64,000 nucleotides of DNA, taken from Burkholderia sp. BCC0322 (GTDB lineage: Bacteria; Pseudomonadota; Gammaproteobacteria; Burkholderiales; Burkholderiaceae). The DNA lies in contig NZ_CADFDU010000008.1 of NCBI RefSeq assembly GCF_902833045.1, positions 62,001-126,000 on the forward strand. Reading direction: 5' to 3'. The number at the start of each line of letters is the position of its first letter. The stretch's first letter is position 1. The translations under genes and the position numbers were made by a program. The notes below the pieces were generated by a model. The model did no database searches, was not told where the DNA came from, and saw only the letters and a list, made by a program, of their open reading frames with translations. Below, in pieces: positions 16,372 through 23,854 of this stretch.

Positions 16372-16974
16372 ATGAAAACCGACGCCGAATCCCATCAACG
16401 GATGACCGAACGCCGCCGCGCGGGCCACGAGAAGAAGCAGGCCGCCGCCGTCAACGAAAAGGGCCTGCTGATCGTCAACACCGGCAACGGCAAGGGCAAG
16501 AGCACGGCCGCGTTCGGCATGGCGGTGCGCGTGCTCGGCCACGGCATGCGGCTCGGCGTCGTGCAGTTCATCAAGGGCGCGCTGCACACGTCCGAGCGCG
16601 ACTTCCTCGGCGCGGTGGCCGAATGCGATTTCGTGACGATGGGCGACGGCTATACGTGGAACACGCAGAACCGCGACGCCGACATCGCGACCGCGCGCAA
16701 GGGCTGGGACGAGGCGCGCCGGATGATCGAGAGCGGCGACTACCGGATGGTGATCCTCGACGAGCTGAACACGGTGCTCAAGTACGAATACCTGCCGCTC
16801 GACGAAGTGCTCGCGACGCTGGCCGCACGGCCCGATTCGGTGCACGTCGTCGTGACCGGGCGGCACGCGCCCGATGCGCTGATCGAGGCGGCCGACCTCG
16901 TCACCGAAATGCGGCTCGTCAAGCATCCGTACAAGGAACAGGGCGTGAAGGCGCAGCGCGGCGTGGAGTTCTGA
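16372..16974 (+). CDS. cobO: Cob(I)yrinic acid a,c-diamide adenosyltransferase
   Basis: 200 residues of the CobO/BtuR/CobA-type ATP:corrinoid adenosyltransferase family. P-loop NTGNGKGKST (36-45), VQFIKGA, TWNTQN, VILDELNTVLKYEYL and the C-terminal KHPYKEQGVKAQRGVEF are all diagnostic. It transfers the 5'-deoxyadenosyl group to Co(I). The ATG at 16372 follows CAGGA at normal spacing. It lies 2 bp before the ATG of cobB in the riboswitch-controlled plus arm. Confidence 0.96.
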   Translation: MKTDAESHQRMTERRRAGHEKKQAAAVNEKGLLIVNTGNGKGKSTAAFGMAVRVLGHGMRLGVVQFIKGALHTSERDFLGAVAECDFVTMGDGYTWNTQNRDADIATARKGWDEARRMIESGDYRMVILDELNTVLKYEYLPLDEVLATLAARPDSVHVVVTGRHAPDALIEAADLVTEMRLVKHPYKEQGVKAQRGVEF

Positions 16975-16976
16975 GC

Positions 16977-18281
16977 ATGCCTGCCTGCCCCGCGCTGTTC
17001 GTCAGTGCGCCCGCGTCGGGCCAGGGCAAGACGTCGGTGACGGCGGGCCTCGCTCGATTGCACCGCCGGCTCGGCCGGCGCGTGCGCGTATTCAAGACCG
17101 GGCCCGATTTTCTCGATCCGATGCTGCTCGAGCGCGCGAGCGGCGCGCCCGTGCATGCGCTCGACCTCGGGATGGTCGGCGAGGCCGGCTGCCGTGCGCT
17201 GCTTGCCGACGCCGCGCGCGAGGCGGACCTGATCCTGATCGAGGGCGTGATGGGGCTGTTCGACGGCACGCCGAGCAGCGCCGACCTCGCGGCCGCGTTC
17301 GGCGTGCCGGTCGTCGCGGTGATTTCCGCGAAGTCGATGGCGCAGACGTTCGCGGCGATCGCGTTCGGGCTCGCGCGGTTCCGGCCGGGGCTGCCGTTTC
17401 ACGGCGTGCTGGCGAATCGCGTCGGCTCGGCCCGGCACGCGGAACTGCTGCAACAGGCGCTGCCCGACGACCTGCGGTGGCTCGGGCACGTGCCGGCCGA
17501 TGCGGGCATCGCGTTGCCGGAGCGGCATCTCGGCCTGCACCAGCCGAACGACATTGACGATCTCGACGCGCGGCTCGATCGCGCGGCCGACGTGCTCGCG
17601 CACACGGCGCTTGCCGAATTGCCCCCGGCTGTCGTGTTCGCGGAACCGGAAGCGGCAGCGCCGCTGCCGCGTGCGCTCGCCGGCAAGCGGATCGCGGTGG
17701 CGCGCGATGTCGCTTTTTCGTTCATCTATCCGGCGAATCTCGCGTTGCTCGACAGGCTCGGTGCGCAGGTGCGATGCTTCTCGCCGCTCGCCGACGAACC
17801 CGTGCCGGACGACTGCGACGCGCTGTTCCTGCCGGGCGGCTATCCGGAACTGCATGCGGCGACCCTCGCGTCGAACGCCGCGACCGCGCGGTCGATTCGC
17901 GCGCACGCGGCGGCGGGCAAGCCGGTCGTCGCGGAATGCGGCGGGATGGTGTACCTGTGTGAATCGCTGACCGATGTGGACGGCGCGACGACGCCGATGC
18001 TTGGACTGTTGCCGGGTCAGGCGACGATGCAGCGCCGGTTTGCCGCGCTCGGCATGCAGCAGCTCGATACGCGCAGCGGGACGATGCGCGGCCACACGTT
18101 CCATTATTCGCGGTTCGCGACGCCGCTCGAACCGGTCGCGAGCGCCGCGCGCCCCGACGGGATGTCGGGCAGCGGCGAAGCGGTCTATCGACGCGACGCG
18201 ATCGTCGCGACGTACATGCACATGTACTGGCCGTCGAATCCGGAAGCGGTCATCGCGATGTTCAGCGGGGAAGCGTTCTAG
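16977..18281 (+). CDS. cobB: Hydrogenobyrinic/cobyrinic acid a,c-diamide synthase
   Basis: 434 residues. An N-terminal ATP-binding domain with P-loop SAPASGQGKTS (10-20), KTGPDFLDP and LIEGVMGLFDG is followed by a class I glutamine amidotransferase domain with LPGGYPELHA and nucleophile Cys near 321 in VAECGGMVYLCE, then a terminal ATYMHMYW with the catalytic His. It amidates side chains a and c using glutamine and ATP. It starts 2 bp after the cobO stop and is the last gene of the plus arm. Confidence 0.95.
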   Translation: MPACPALFVSAPASGQGKTSVTAGLARLHRRLGRRVRVFKTGPDFLDPMLLERASGAPVHALDLGMVGEAGCRALLADAAREADLILIEGVMGLFDGTPSSADLAAAFGVPVVAVISAKSMAQTFAAIAFGLARFRPGLPFHGVLANRVGSARHAELLQQALPDDLRWLGHVPADAGIALPERHLGLHQPNDIDDLDARLDRAADVLAHTALAELPPAVVFAEPEAAAPLPRALAGKRIAVARDVAFSFIYPANLALLDRLGAQVRCFSPLADEPVPDDCDALFLPGGYPELHAATLASNAATARSIRAHAAAGKPVVAECGGMVYLCESLTDVDGATTPMLGLLPGQATMQRRFAALGMQQLDTRSGTMRGHTFHYSRFATPLEPVASAARPDGMSGSGEAVYRRDAIVATYMHMYWPSNPEAVIAMFSGEAF

Positions 18282-18368
18282 ACGCGGGATGGCTCGAGTC
18301 ATGCCGGGATGGCGTACCCCGTCGCAACACGCCCGTGCGTACTTCGTGCGGCTGCGGATGGGGTTCGA

Positions 18369-18500
18369 TTGGTGCGTCGCCCGCATCCGGGCCAGGACGG
18401 CCTTGCTGTCGAACGGCTTGGGCGCGCCCGATGCCGCCCCTGCTTTCAATGCTTCCTGCCACGCTCGCCCCTGCGTTTCGCGTGACTCGAGAAGCCACAA
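18369..18500 (-). pseudogene. Remnant of a ParD-like antitoxin gene
   Basis: Minus-strand codons directly after the amidohydrolase stop read LLESRETQGRAWQEALKAG and then SGAPKPFDSKAVLARMRATH. This is the pattern of the C-terminal half of ParD/CopG antitoxins (ALxxGxxSGxPxxFDxxxFxxRMR). The N-terminal ribbon-helix-helix half and any start codon are missing, no toxin gene is adjacent, and the frame runs on without a stop into cobB. I read it as a decayed 3' fragment. The assignment is by remembered family pattern only. Confidence 0.4.
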
Positions 18501-18518
18501 GCCGGCTCGTACGACGGG

Positions 18519-19682
18519 TCACACCAGGAACGCCTCCGCCAGCTTCACCCAGTACGACGCGCCGGTCGGCAGCGCCGCGTCGTTGAAGTCGTAGCCGGGG
18601 TTGTGCACCATGCAGCCCCCTTCCCCGTCGCCATTGCCGATGATCAGGTAGCAGCCCGGCCGCTTCTCGAGCAGGAACGCGAAATCCTCGCTGCCGGTGA
18701 GCGGCACCATTTCGTCGATCAGGTTCGCGTCGCCCACCCACTCGCGTGCGACGTTGCGCGCGAACGCGGTCATATCCGCATCGTTGACGAGCACCGGGTA
18801 GCGGCGCTGGTAGTCGATCGTCGCGGTCGCGCCGAACACGGCGGCCTGCGCATGGACGACCTCCTTGATGCGCGTCTCGAGCAGGTCGCGCACCTCGGGC
18901 TTCAACGCGCGCACCGACAGGCGCATCTGCGCGCGATCGGGAATCACGTTCGGCGCCTCGCCCGCGTGGATTGCGCCGACCGTGACGATCGCCATGTCGA
19001 GCGGCGGCACGTTGCGCGACACGATCGTCTGCAGCGCGATGACGATCTGCGCGCAGACGACCACTGAATCGACCGCCTTGTGCGGCACCGCGCCGTGGCC
19101 GCCACGCCCCTGCACGTCGACGATCACCGTATCCGACGACGCCATGAACGATCCCGGCAGGAAACCGAACTTGCCGGTCGGGAAGCCGGGCATGTTGTGC
19201 ATCGCGAAGATCGCGTCGCACGGGAACCGCTCGAACAGCCCTTCGTCGAGCATCTTCTTCGCGCCGCCGAGCCCTTCCTCGGCCGGCTGGAAAATCAGGT
19301 TCAGCGTGCCCGAGAAGCGGCGCTCACGGGCAAGATGCTTCGCGGCCGCGAGCAGCATCGCCGTGTGGCCGTCGTGGCCGCACGCGTGCATCTTGCCGGC
19401 GATCTTGCTCTCGTACGGCAGGCCCGTGGCCTCGTGGATCGGCAGGGCGTCCATGTCGGCGCGCAGGCCGAGGCGCCGCGCGCCGTCGCCGACCTTCAAC
19501 TGCGCGACGACGCCCGTGCCGCCGAGCCCGCGGTGCACCGTATAGCCCCACGACTGCAGTTGCTCCGCGACGAGGTCGCTCGTCGCGAATTCCTCGAAGC
19601 CGAGCTCGGGGTGGGCATGGATGCGGTGCCGGATCTCGATCATTTCGTCGGCGAGGCCTGCGGGAATCACGCTGTGCGTCAC
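18519..19682 (-). CDS. M20-family amidohydrolase (hippurate hydrolase type)
   Basis: 387 residues. IRHRIHAHPELGFEEF at the N-terminus, metal-binding MHACGHDGHTAML (99-110, Cys101, His103, His106) and IFQPAEEGLGGA (131-142) define the M20D carboxypeptidase/amidohydrolase group, which includes hippurate hydrolases and N-acyl amino acid deacylases. A dimerisation domain with VQGRGGHGAVPH follows, and GSEDFAFLLEKRPG holds a late ligand. The start is the GTG at 19682 with CAGGAG upstream; reading further upstream gives only intergenic sequence. The gene is divergent from the AbiE pair. Physiological substrate unknown. Confidence 0.92.
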   Translation of the reverse strand: MTHSVIPAGLADEMIEIRHRIHAHPELGFEEFATSDLVAEQLQSWGYTVHRGLGGTGVVAQLKVGDGARRLGLRADMDALPIHEATGLPYESKIAGKMHACGHDGHTAMLLAAAKHLARERRFSGTLNLIFQPAEEGLGGAKKMLDEGLFERFPCDAIFAMHNMPGFPTGKFGFLPGSFMASSDTVIVDVQGRGGHGAVPHKAVDSVVVCAQIVIALQTIVSRNVPPLDMAIVTVGAIHAGEAPNVIPDRAQMRLSVRALKPEVRDLLETRIKEVVHAQAAVFGATATIDYQRRYPVLVNDADMTAFARNVAREWVGDANLIDEMVPLTGSEDFAFLLEKRPGCYLIIGNGDGEGGCMVHNPGYDFNDAALPTGASYWVKLAEAFLV

Positions 19683-19763
19683 GGTGTCGTCTCCTGATGT
19701 GCGGTGGTGCTGCCGGGATGTGCAGGCAAGGATAGTCCGTTCAACGGCAACCGGGCAGACGGA

Positions 19764-19793
19764 AAGTTGTCGCGGTAGCAACTCGCAGTTGCC
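19764..19793. promoter_or_regulatory. Overlapping inverted repeats before the amidohydrolase
   Basis: AGTTG (19766-19770), CAACT (19780-19784) and AGTTGC (19788-19793) form two overlapping inverted repeats. One of them, GCAACT-CGC-AGTTGC (19779-19793), is perfect. They lie about 85-110 bp upstream of the amidohydrolase start in the divergent intergenic region. They may be an operator; no regulator gene can be matched to them. Confidence 0.35.
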
Positions 19794-19965
19794 ATATTGG
19801 GAACGGTGCGCGAGCCGCGCAAGCTGGCCGTCCGGACGACTGCCGCGCCGGGGCCGGACACGCGAAACTGTGCGCCACCTGTCAACTTCTTGCGTATGAG
19901 GGCTCCAATGACCATTGCTCGGCATCCTTAAATAGTCATGGATAATCAAAAGCTTGCGAATTCTT

Positions 19966-20018
19966 GTTCACTTTTTGACGCTCGTACATTTTTTGTGTAC
20001 GATGGCAAAAAAGTGAAC
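19966..20018 (+). promoter_or_regulatory. abiEi promoter embedded in nested inverted repeats
   Basis: A sigma70-like promoter is visible: TTGACG (19975-19980), 17-bp spacer, TACGAT (19998-20003). Outer arms GTTCACTTTTT (19966-19976) and AAAAAGTGAAC (20008-20018) are perfect inverted repeats, and inner arms CGTACA (19983-19988) and TGTACG (19996-20001) lie inside the spacer and -10. AbiEi antitoxins are known to repress their own operon by binding inverted repeats, so this is a strong operator candidate. It abuts the ATG at 20019. Confidence 0.7.
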
Positions 20019-21107
20019 ATGCGATTGCCTTCGATGCCCGCGAACCCTTCCCTCTCCATGTCGGAACAGCAGGTGCTCGACGAAGCCTGCGCTGCGTTCG
20101 AACGCGCTACCCGGCGCTTTCGTGCGCGGCCCGTACGCGTGCCGGCCGCCGGCCACGCGCGCGCCGACGCGATGATCCGCTTCGACGTTGCCGGGCACGC
20201 CTTCGAGATGCCGGCCGCCGTCAGCCTGCGCGTCGAATCGCTGGCGGACGCGCTCGCGACACTGCGCCGCCTCGGCGGCGATACCGCGAAGCCTGGGGAG
20301 CGGCCGCTGATGCTCGTCGCGCCATACCTTTCGGCCGAACTGGCCGCCGGCCTGACCGACCAGGGCATCCCGTATCTCGATACCGCCGGCAACGCATGCC
20401 TGATTCAGCCGGAGGCGACCGTGATGATCTCGGGCCGGCCGAAGCCCGCACGCGCACCGCGCCGGCAGGCGTCGCGCGCAACGACGCCCAAGGGGCTGGC
20501 CGTGATGTTCGCACTCGCGACGCAGCCGGGCCTCGTCGCCCAACCGTACCGGGCGATCGCCGCCGCGTCGGACGTCGCGCTCGGCACGGTCAATCTCGCG
20601 ATGGACGATCTGGTCGCGCGCGCCCTCGTCGGGCAGCGCCGCAACGGCGAGCGCCTGATTCCCGACTGGCCGCGCTTCGTGCAGGAATGGGTCGCGCTCT
20701 ACCCGAGCCGCTTGCGCGCGAAACTGCCGAGCCGACGATTTGCCGCGCTCTCGCCCGACTGGTGGCGCGGCTTCGATTTCGCCGCATTCAATGCGCGGCT
20801 CGGCGGCGAGCCGGCGGCCGACCTACTGACGCACGATCTGAAGCCGGCCGCGATCACCGTCTATACGCACGGCACCGCGTCGAACCAGTTGCTGCTACAA
20901 GGCCGCCTGCGCGCTGACGAGCGCGGCGACGTCGAGCTCGTCGAAGCGTTCTGGCCGCCGCTGGCGGCGCTCGCCTGGCCCGAGCAGGACGTACCGGTCG
21001 TGCCGCCGCTGTTGATCTACGCGGATCTCGTCGCGTCCGGCGACAGCCGCAATCTCGCCGTCGCCGAGCGCATCCATGACCGATACCTCGCCCACCCGCC
21101 CGCTTGA
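20019..21107 (+). CDS. AbiEi-family antitoxin / transcriptional repressor (type IV TA)
   Basis: 362 residues from the ATG at 20019. An in-frame ATG at 19938 would lie upstream of the promoter and operator and is unlikely. The protein shows KGLAVMFALATQPGLVAQPY followed by a winged-helix-like block RAIAAASDVALGTVNLAMDD (about 193-212), then a C-terminal domain with LLTHDLKPAAITVYTHG. This matches the larger AbiEi antitoxins paired with an AbiEii-like nucleotidyltransferase. It would neutralise the toxin indirectly and autoregulate. The 3' end overlaps the toxin gene by 32 bp. Confidence 0.82.
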   Translation: MRLPSMPANPSLSMSEQQVLDEACAAFERATRRFRARPVRVPAAGHARADAMIRFDVAGHAFEMPAAVSLRVESLADALATLRRLGGDTAKPGERPLMLVAPYLSAELAAGLTDQGIPYLDTAGNACLIQPEATVMISGRPKPARAPRRQASRATTPKGLAVMFALATQPGLVAQPYRAIAAASDVALGTVNLAMDDLVARALVGQRRNGERLIPDWPRFVQEWVALYPSRLRAKLPSRRFAALSPDWWRGFDFAAFNARLGGEPAADLLTHDLKPAAITVYTHGTASNQLLLQGRLRADERGDVELVEAFWPPLAALAWPEQDVPVVPPLLIYADLVASGDSRNLAVAERIHDRYLAHPPA

Positions 21108-21981
21108 GGTCGACGCACGCCGGCCGCTGGCGCCTGCGGCGCTTGCGCTGCTGCAGAGCGTGTGCTCGACCTGCTCACGCCTCGACGCGGCATTCGTGGT
21201 CGCCGGCGCAACCGCGCGCGACATCCTGATGTGGCACGTTCACGGCATTCAGCCGGCGCGCGCGACGCGCGATATCGACGTTGCGGTGTGCGCGGTGAGC
21301 TGGCCGTTTCACGAGCGACTCATCGACGCGCTCGTCGCAACCGGGCAGTTCGCCCGCGCACCGAAACAGCAGCAGAAACTGCTGTTCGACAGTGGCACAC
21401 ACGGTTTTCGCACGGAGCTGGATCTCGTGCCGTTCGGGCCGCTCGAAACGCCGCCCGGCGAGATCGCGTGGCCGCCCGGCGGTGAGTTCGTGCTGAACGT
21501 GTTCGGTTTTCAGGAAGCGGTGGACACCGCGCAGCCGGTGTCGATCGACGCGCACACCGTGGTGCCGGTGGCCAGCCTGCCGGCGCTCGCGCTGCTCAAG
21601 CTGCTCGCGTGGAAGGATCGGCGCGCGCGCCAGAACAGCGACGCGTACGACCTGCTGTTCCTGCTGACGCATTTCCACGACGCCGGTAATCGCGAGCGCA
21701 TCTGGGATGTCGCGCCGGACCTGCTCGAAATGCACGCGTTCCAGCCGGAACTCGCCGCTGCCGCGCTGCTCGCGCGCGACGCGCAACGGATTGCGTTGCC
21801 GCACACGCGCGACGCGATCCGCGCGCTGCTGTCGGATGAAGCGACTTATGCCGCGCTCGGCCAGGATCTGCTGGCACGCGCGTTCGCGCTGTTGCCCGGC
21901 GAATTCAGCGATGACGCCGACCGGTATCTCGACGCGTTCCGCACCGCCTTTCTCGCATATCGCCCCGCACCGCGCACGTGA
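21076..21981 (+). CDS. AbiEii/AbiGii-type nucleotidyltransferase toxin
   Basis: 301 residues. The nucleotidyltransferase core is recognisable: VVAGATARDILMWH (41-54) in place of the hGGTS motif, and ATRDIDVAV (63-71) with catalytic acids Asp66 and Asp68, then ELDLVPFG for the third acid. LPALALLKLLAWKDRRARQNSDAYDLLFLL is the conserved helix region typical of these toxins (ALKLLAWKDR, KDAYDL). Related AbiEii proteins cause reversible growth arrest and phage abortive infection. The overlap with the antitoxin gene supports a bicistronic TA unit. Confidence 0.82.
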   Translation: MTDTSPTRPLEVDARRPLAPAALALLQSVCSTCSRLDAAFVVAGATARDILMWHVHGIQPARATRDIDVAVCAVSWPFHERLIDALVATGQFARAPKQQQKLLFDSGTHGFRTELDLVPFGPLETPPGEIAWPPGGEFVLNVFGFQEAVDTAQPVSIDAHTVVPVASLPALALLKLLAWKDRRARQNSDAYDLLFLLTHFHDAGNRERIWDVAPDLLEMHAFQPELAAAALLARDAQRIALPHTRDAIRALLSDEATYAALGQDLLARAFALLPGEFSDDADRYLDAFRTAFLAYRPAPRT

Positions 21982-21998
21982 CGCACCGCTGCGGTACA

Positions 21999-22020
21999 GC
22001 CGCGCGACCGTGCGCGCGGC
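21999..22020. terminator. Convergent hairpin between abiEii and vapC
   Basis: GCCGCGCG (21999-22006) and CGCGCGGC (22013-22020) are perfect 8-bp arms around a 6-nt loop, in the 48-bp gap between two convergent genes. It lacks a U-tract on either strand, so it may act only as an RNA 3'-end barrier. Confidence 0.4.
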
Positions 22021-22029
22021 ATGCTGCGC

Positions 22030-22428
22030 TCAGGCCGCCCAGTCTTCGAGCGACAACCCGGCGACACGGCCGAACTCGCGGCTGCTGAGGGTGTCGAGCA
22101 CCGCCCCGGCCGCGATCGCATGCCCGGCGATCGACGTATCGTTCGCGCCGATCGGCGTGCCGCGCGCGGCAAGACCGGCACGAATCGCCGCCGTGTCCCA
22201 CGACAGCACGCCGTCCAGGCGCGCAACGAAGGTCGCCACGAGTTCTGCATGCTTGGGCGACACCTTCCTGCCGAGCGCGCCGAACCGCATTTCGGCATAG
22301 GTGATTGCCGAGACGACGATCCGGTGCTGCGCATTGACGCACGATTGCAGCCGCGACAGCACCACGGGCGGCCGCTCGCGCATGATGAACGAACAGTTGT
22401 TCGTAGCGAGCATGTAGAGCGTGATCAC
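22030..22428 (-). CDS. VapC-like PIN-domain protein lacking a key catalytic aspartate
   Basis: 132 residues, the normal VapC length. The N-terminus should read MLDTN with the first metal-binding aspartate, but here it is MLATN: residue 8 is Ala. The helix VVSAITYAEMRFG keeps its conserved Glu, and TPIGANDTSIAGHAIAAG keeps the later Asp. The usual LVTNNxREF near the C-terminus has become LDTLSSREF. A PIN ribonuclease normally needs all the acidic residues to bind Mg2+, so this toxin is probably weak or dead. The GTG at 22428 overlaps the vapB stop as GTGA. Confidence 0.82.
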   Translation of the reverse strand: MITLYMLATNNCSFIMRERPPVVLSRLQSCVNAQHRIVVSAITYAEMRFGALGRKVSPKHAELVATFVARLDGVLSWDTAAIRAGLAARGTPIGANDTSIAGHAIAAGAVLDTLSSREFGRVAGLSLEDWAA

Positions 22429-22679
22429 CGGCTGGACTCCGTCGGCGCTTCGCCCTCACCGCGGAGGTCGAAGCGGTCGGACTCGATCACGGCCGGGCGT
22501 TCTGCGAGAAAATCGGCGTCGGCCAGCGGTTCGCTCGCGAACGACAGCCACGTAGGCCGCACCGGCCACAGCAGCAGCGTGTCGCCCTCGCGGCGGATCT
22601 CGAGTTCCGTCACCCCCTCGAACTCCATGTCCTTCGGGATACGGATTGCCTGGTTACGGGCATATATGGGCGTACGCAA
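22425..22679 (-). CDS. VapB-like AbrB/SpoVT antitoxin with non-ATG start
   Basis: About 84 residues. ARNQAIRIPKDMEFEGVTEL is the swapped-hairpin DNA-binding motif of VapB antitoxins, followed by EIRREGDTLLLWPVRPTWLS and a toxin-binding tail. The expected methionine is replaced by TTG at 22679. The next ATG in frame (22721) would add an unusual 14-residue leader. Either the start is a TTG or the start codon has been lost. Together with the damaged VapC next door it looks like a decaying TA pair. Confidence 0.75.
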   Translation of the reverse strand: MRTPIYARNQAIRIPKDMEFEGVTELEIRREGDTLLLWPVRPTWLSFASEPLADADFLAERPAVIESDRFDLRGEGEAPTESSR

Positions 22680-22837
22680 CCCGCATGTCGCGCCCCATGC
22701 CGCGGAAGATGTTTTCGCCATTGTTGCGGGCCTGTCGTCGATGAGGAGAGTGATCAATTCTTCACGACGCAGGCCGCGCGGTCCATATGCCGGACGGCCG
22801 ATGCCGGCGCGTCGTGCCGCGCCGCGCATTCGCGCCG

Positions 22838-23854
22838 TCACGGCAACCGGAACGTGTCGAAGAACGTATCGCGCTCGATCATGGTGAGCGCCGCGCGCTT
22901 GTGCGGGAAGTCGAATTCCTTCAGCGTGTGGAACCCGAGCCGGTGCATGTACGCGATATGCCGCACGTGATCGACGCGCGGTTCGCCGACGAGGCGCTGC
23001 GTGCGCGGTTCGTCGACGAACATGTAGTGCAGTACCCCGCTCCACCACGCATGCAGCTTGCCGGCGCTCTGGAAGCGCGGGTCGCCGATCAGCAGGTGCA
23101 GCCCGCGGTCGTAGTCGTGCGCGTCGTAGAACGGCGCGAGACGGTCCTCCTTCGCCCAGTAGAACTCGAAATAGCCGAACGGCGTGTCGTCGAAATAGCC
23201 GATCATCGGGTGCATGTGCGGATCGGCAAGCCGCTCGGCGAGATACGCCGCGTGCTCGTCGCGCGTGCCGCGCTGGTCCCAGAACTGCGCGACGCGATCG
23301 AGGTTCATCCAGCCGCTGAACAGATCCGCGTGCGCGTCGACATCGACCGTGCGCAGGCTGAACGTCATCCCGACCTGCGGCATGGTGCGTGCATAGATCT
23401 CGCCGGCCGGCGATGGCGGCCGCACCGGGTGCCGGTGGCCGTTCGTGATCGCGTAGCGCAGCGGCATGCCGCCCGACGCGGGCGCCTTCAGCCACGGCTT
23501 AGGGTTCTGCCAGAACGTCGCGCGCGACACGGTGAGACGCAGCGTGTCGCCGGCCACCTGCGCGCCGTCGATCACGCCCTCGCGCACCGCGCGCACGACG
23601 TACGACGCAATCGCCGCCGCATCGGCGCCGCCGAGCGGCGCGGTGATCGTCGCCGCGTCGTAGCGCGTGTCGGTGTTGAACAGTGCGACGAACGCCGCGA
23701 GCAGCAGGTCCGGCGAGTCGTCGGGCCGCCACGCGTCGAGCGTGTGCTCGGCGACGGCCAGCGCCTGCCCGCGTGCGGCGCCGTCGAGCGCGGCGGCCAC
23801 TGCACCTTCGACGGCGTCCGGGGCGCCGGCCGGTTTCGTCAGCGTGTCTACCAT
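22838..23854 (-). CDS. orbL: OrbL, IucB-type acyltransferase of ornibactin biosynthesis
   Basis: 338 residues. The C-terminal half is a GNAT domain of the siderophore acyltransferase group (IucB/AlcB-like): WMNLDRVAQFWDQRGTRDEH, HPMIGYFDDTPFGYFEFYW, DYDRGLHLLIGD. It is a paralogue of OrbK. The N-terminal third is divergent and may bind the acyl donor. It is predicted to acylate N5-hydroxyornithine, or otherwise modify the ornibactin acyl chain. The ATG at 23854 overlaps the pvdF stop (TGATG), and it is the last gene of the orbI-orbL transcript. Confidence 0.85.
   Translation of the reverse strand: MVDTLTKPAGAPDAVEGAVAAALDGAARGQALAVAEHTLDAWRPDDSPDLLLAAFVALFNTDTRYDAATITAPLGGADAAAIASYVVRAVREGVIDGAQVAGDTLRLTVSRATFWQNPKPWLKAPASGGMPLRYAITNGHRHPVRPPSPAGEIYARTMPQVGMTFSLRTVDVDAHADLFSGWMNLDRVAQFWDQRGTRDEHAAYLAERLADPHMHPMIGYFDDTPFGYFEFYWAKEDRLAPFYDAHDYDRGLHLLIGDPRFQSAGKLHAWWSGVLHYMFVDEPRTQRLVGEPRVDHVRHIAYMHRLGFHTLKEFDFPHKRAALTMIERDTFFDTFRLP

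Noticed and set aside
19938-20018. Upstream ATG (19938) for the AbiEi gene
   Set aside because: It would place the promoter and operator palindromes inside the coding region and adds 27 residues of unlikely composition.
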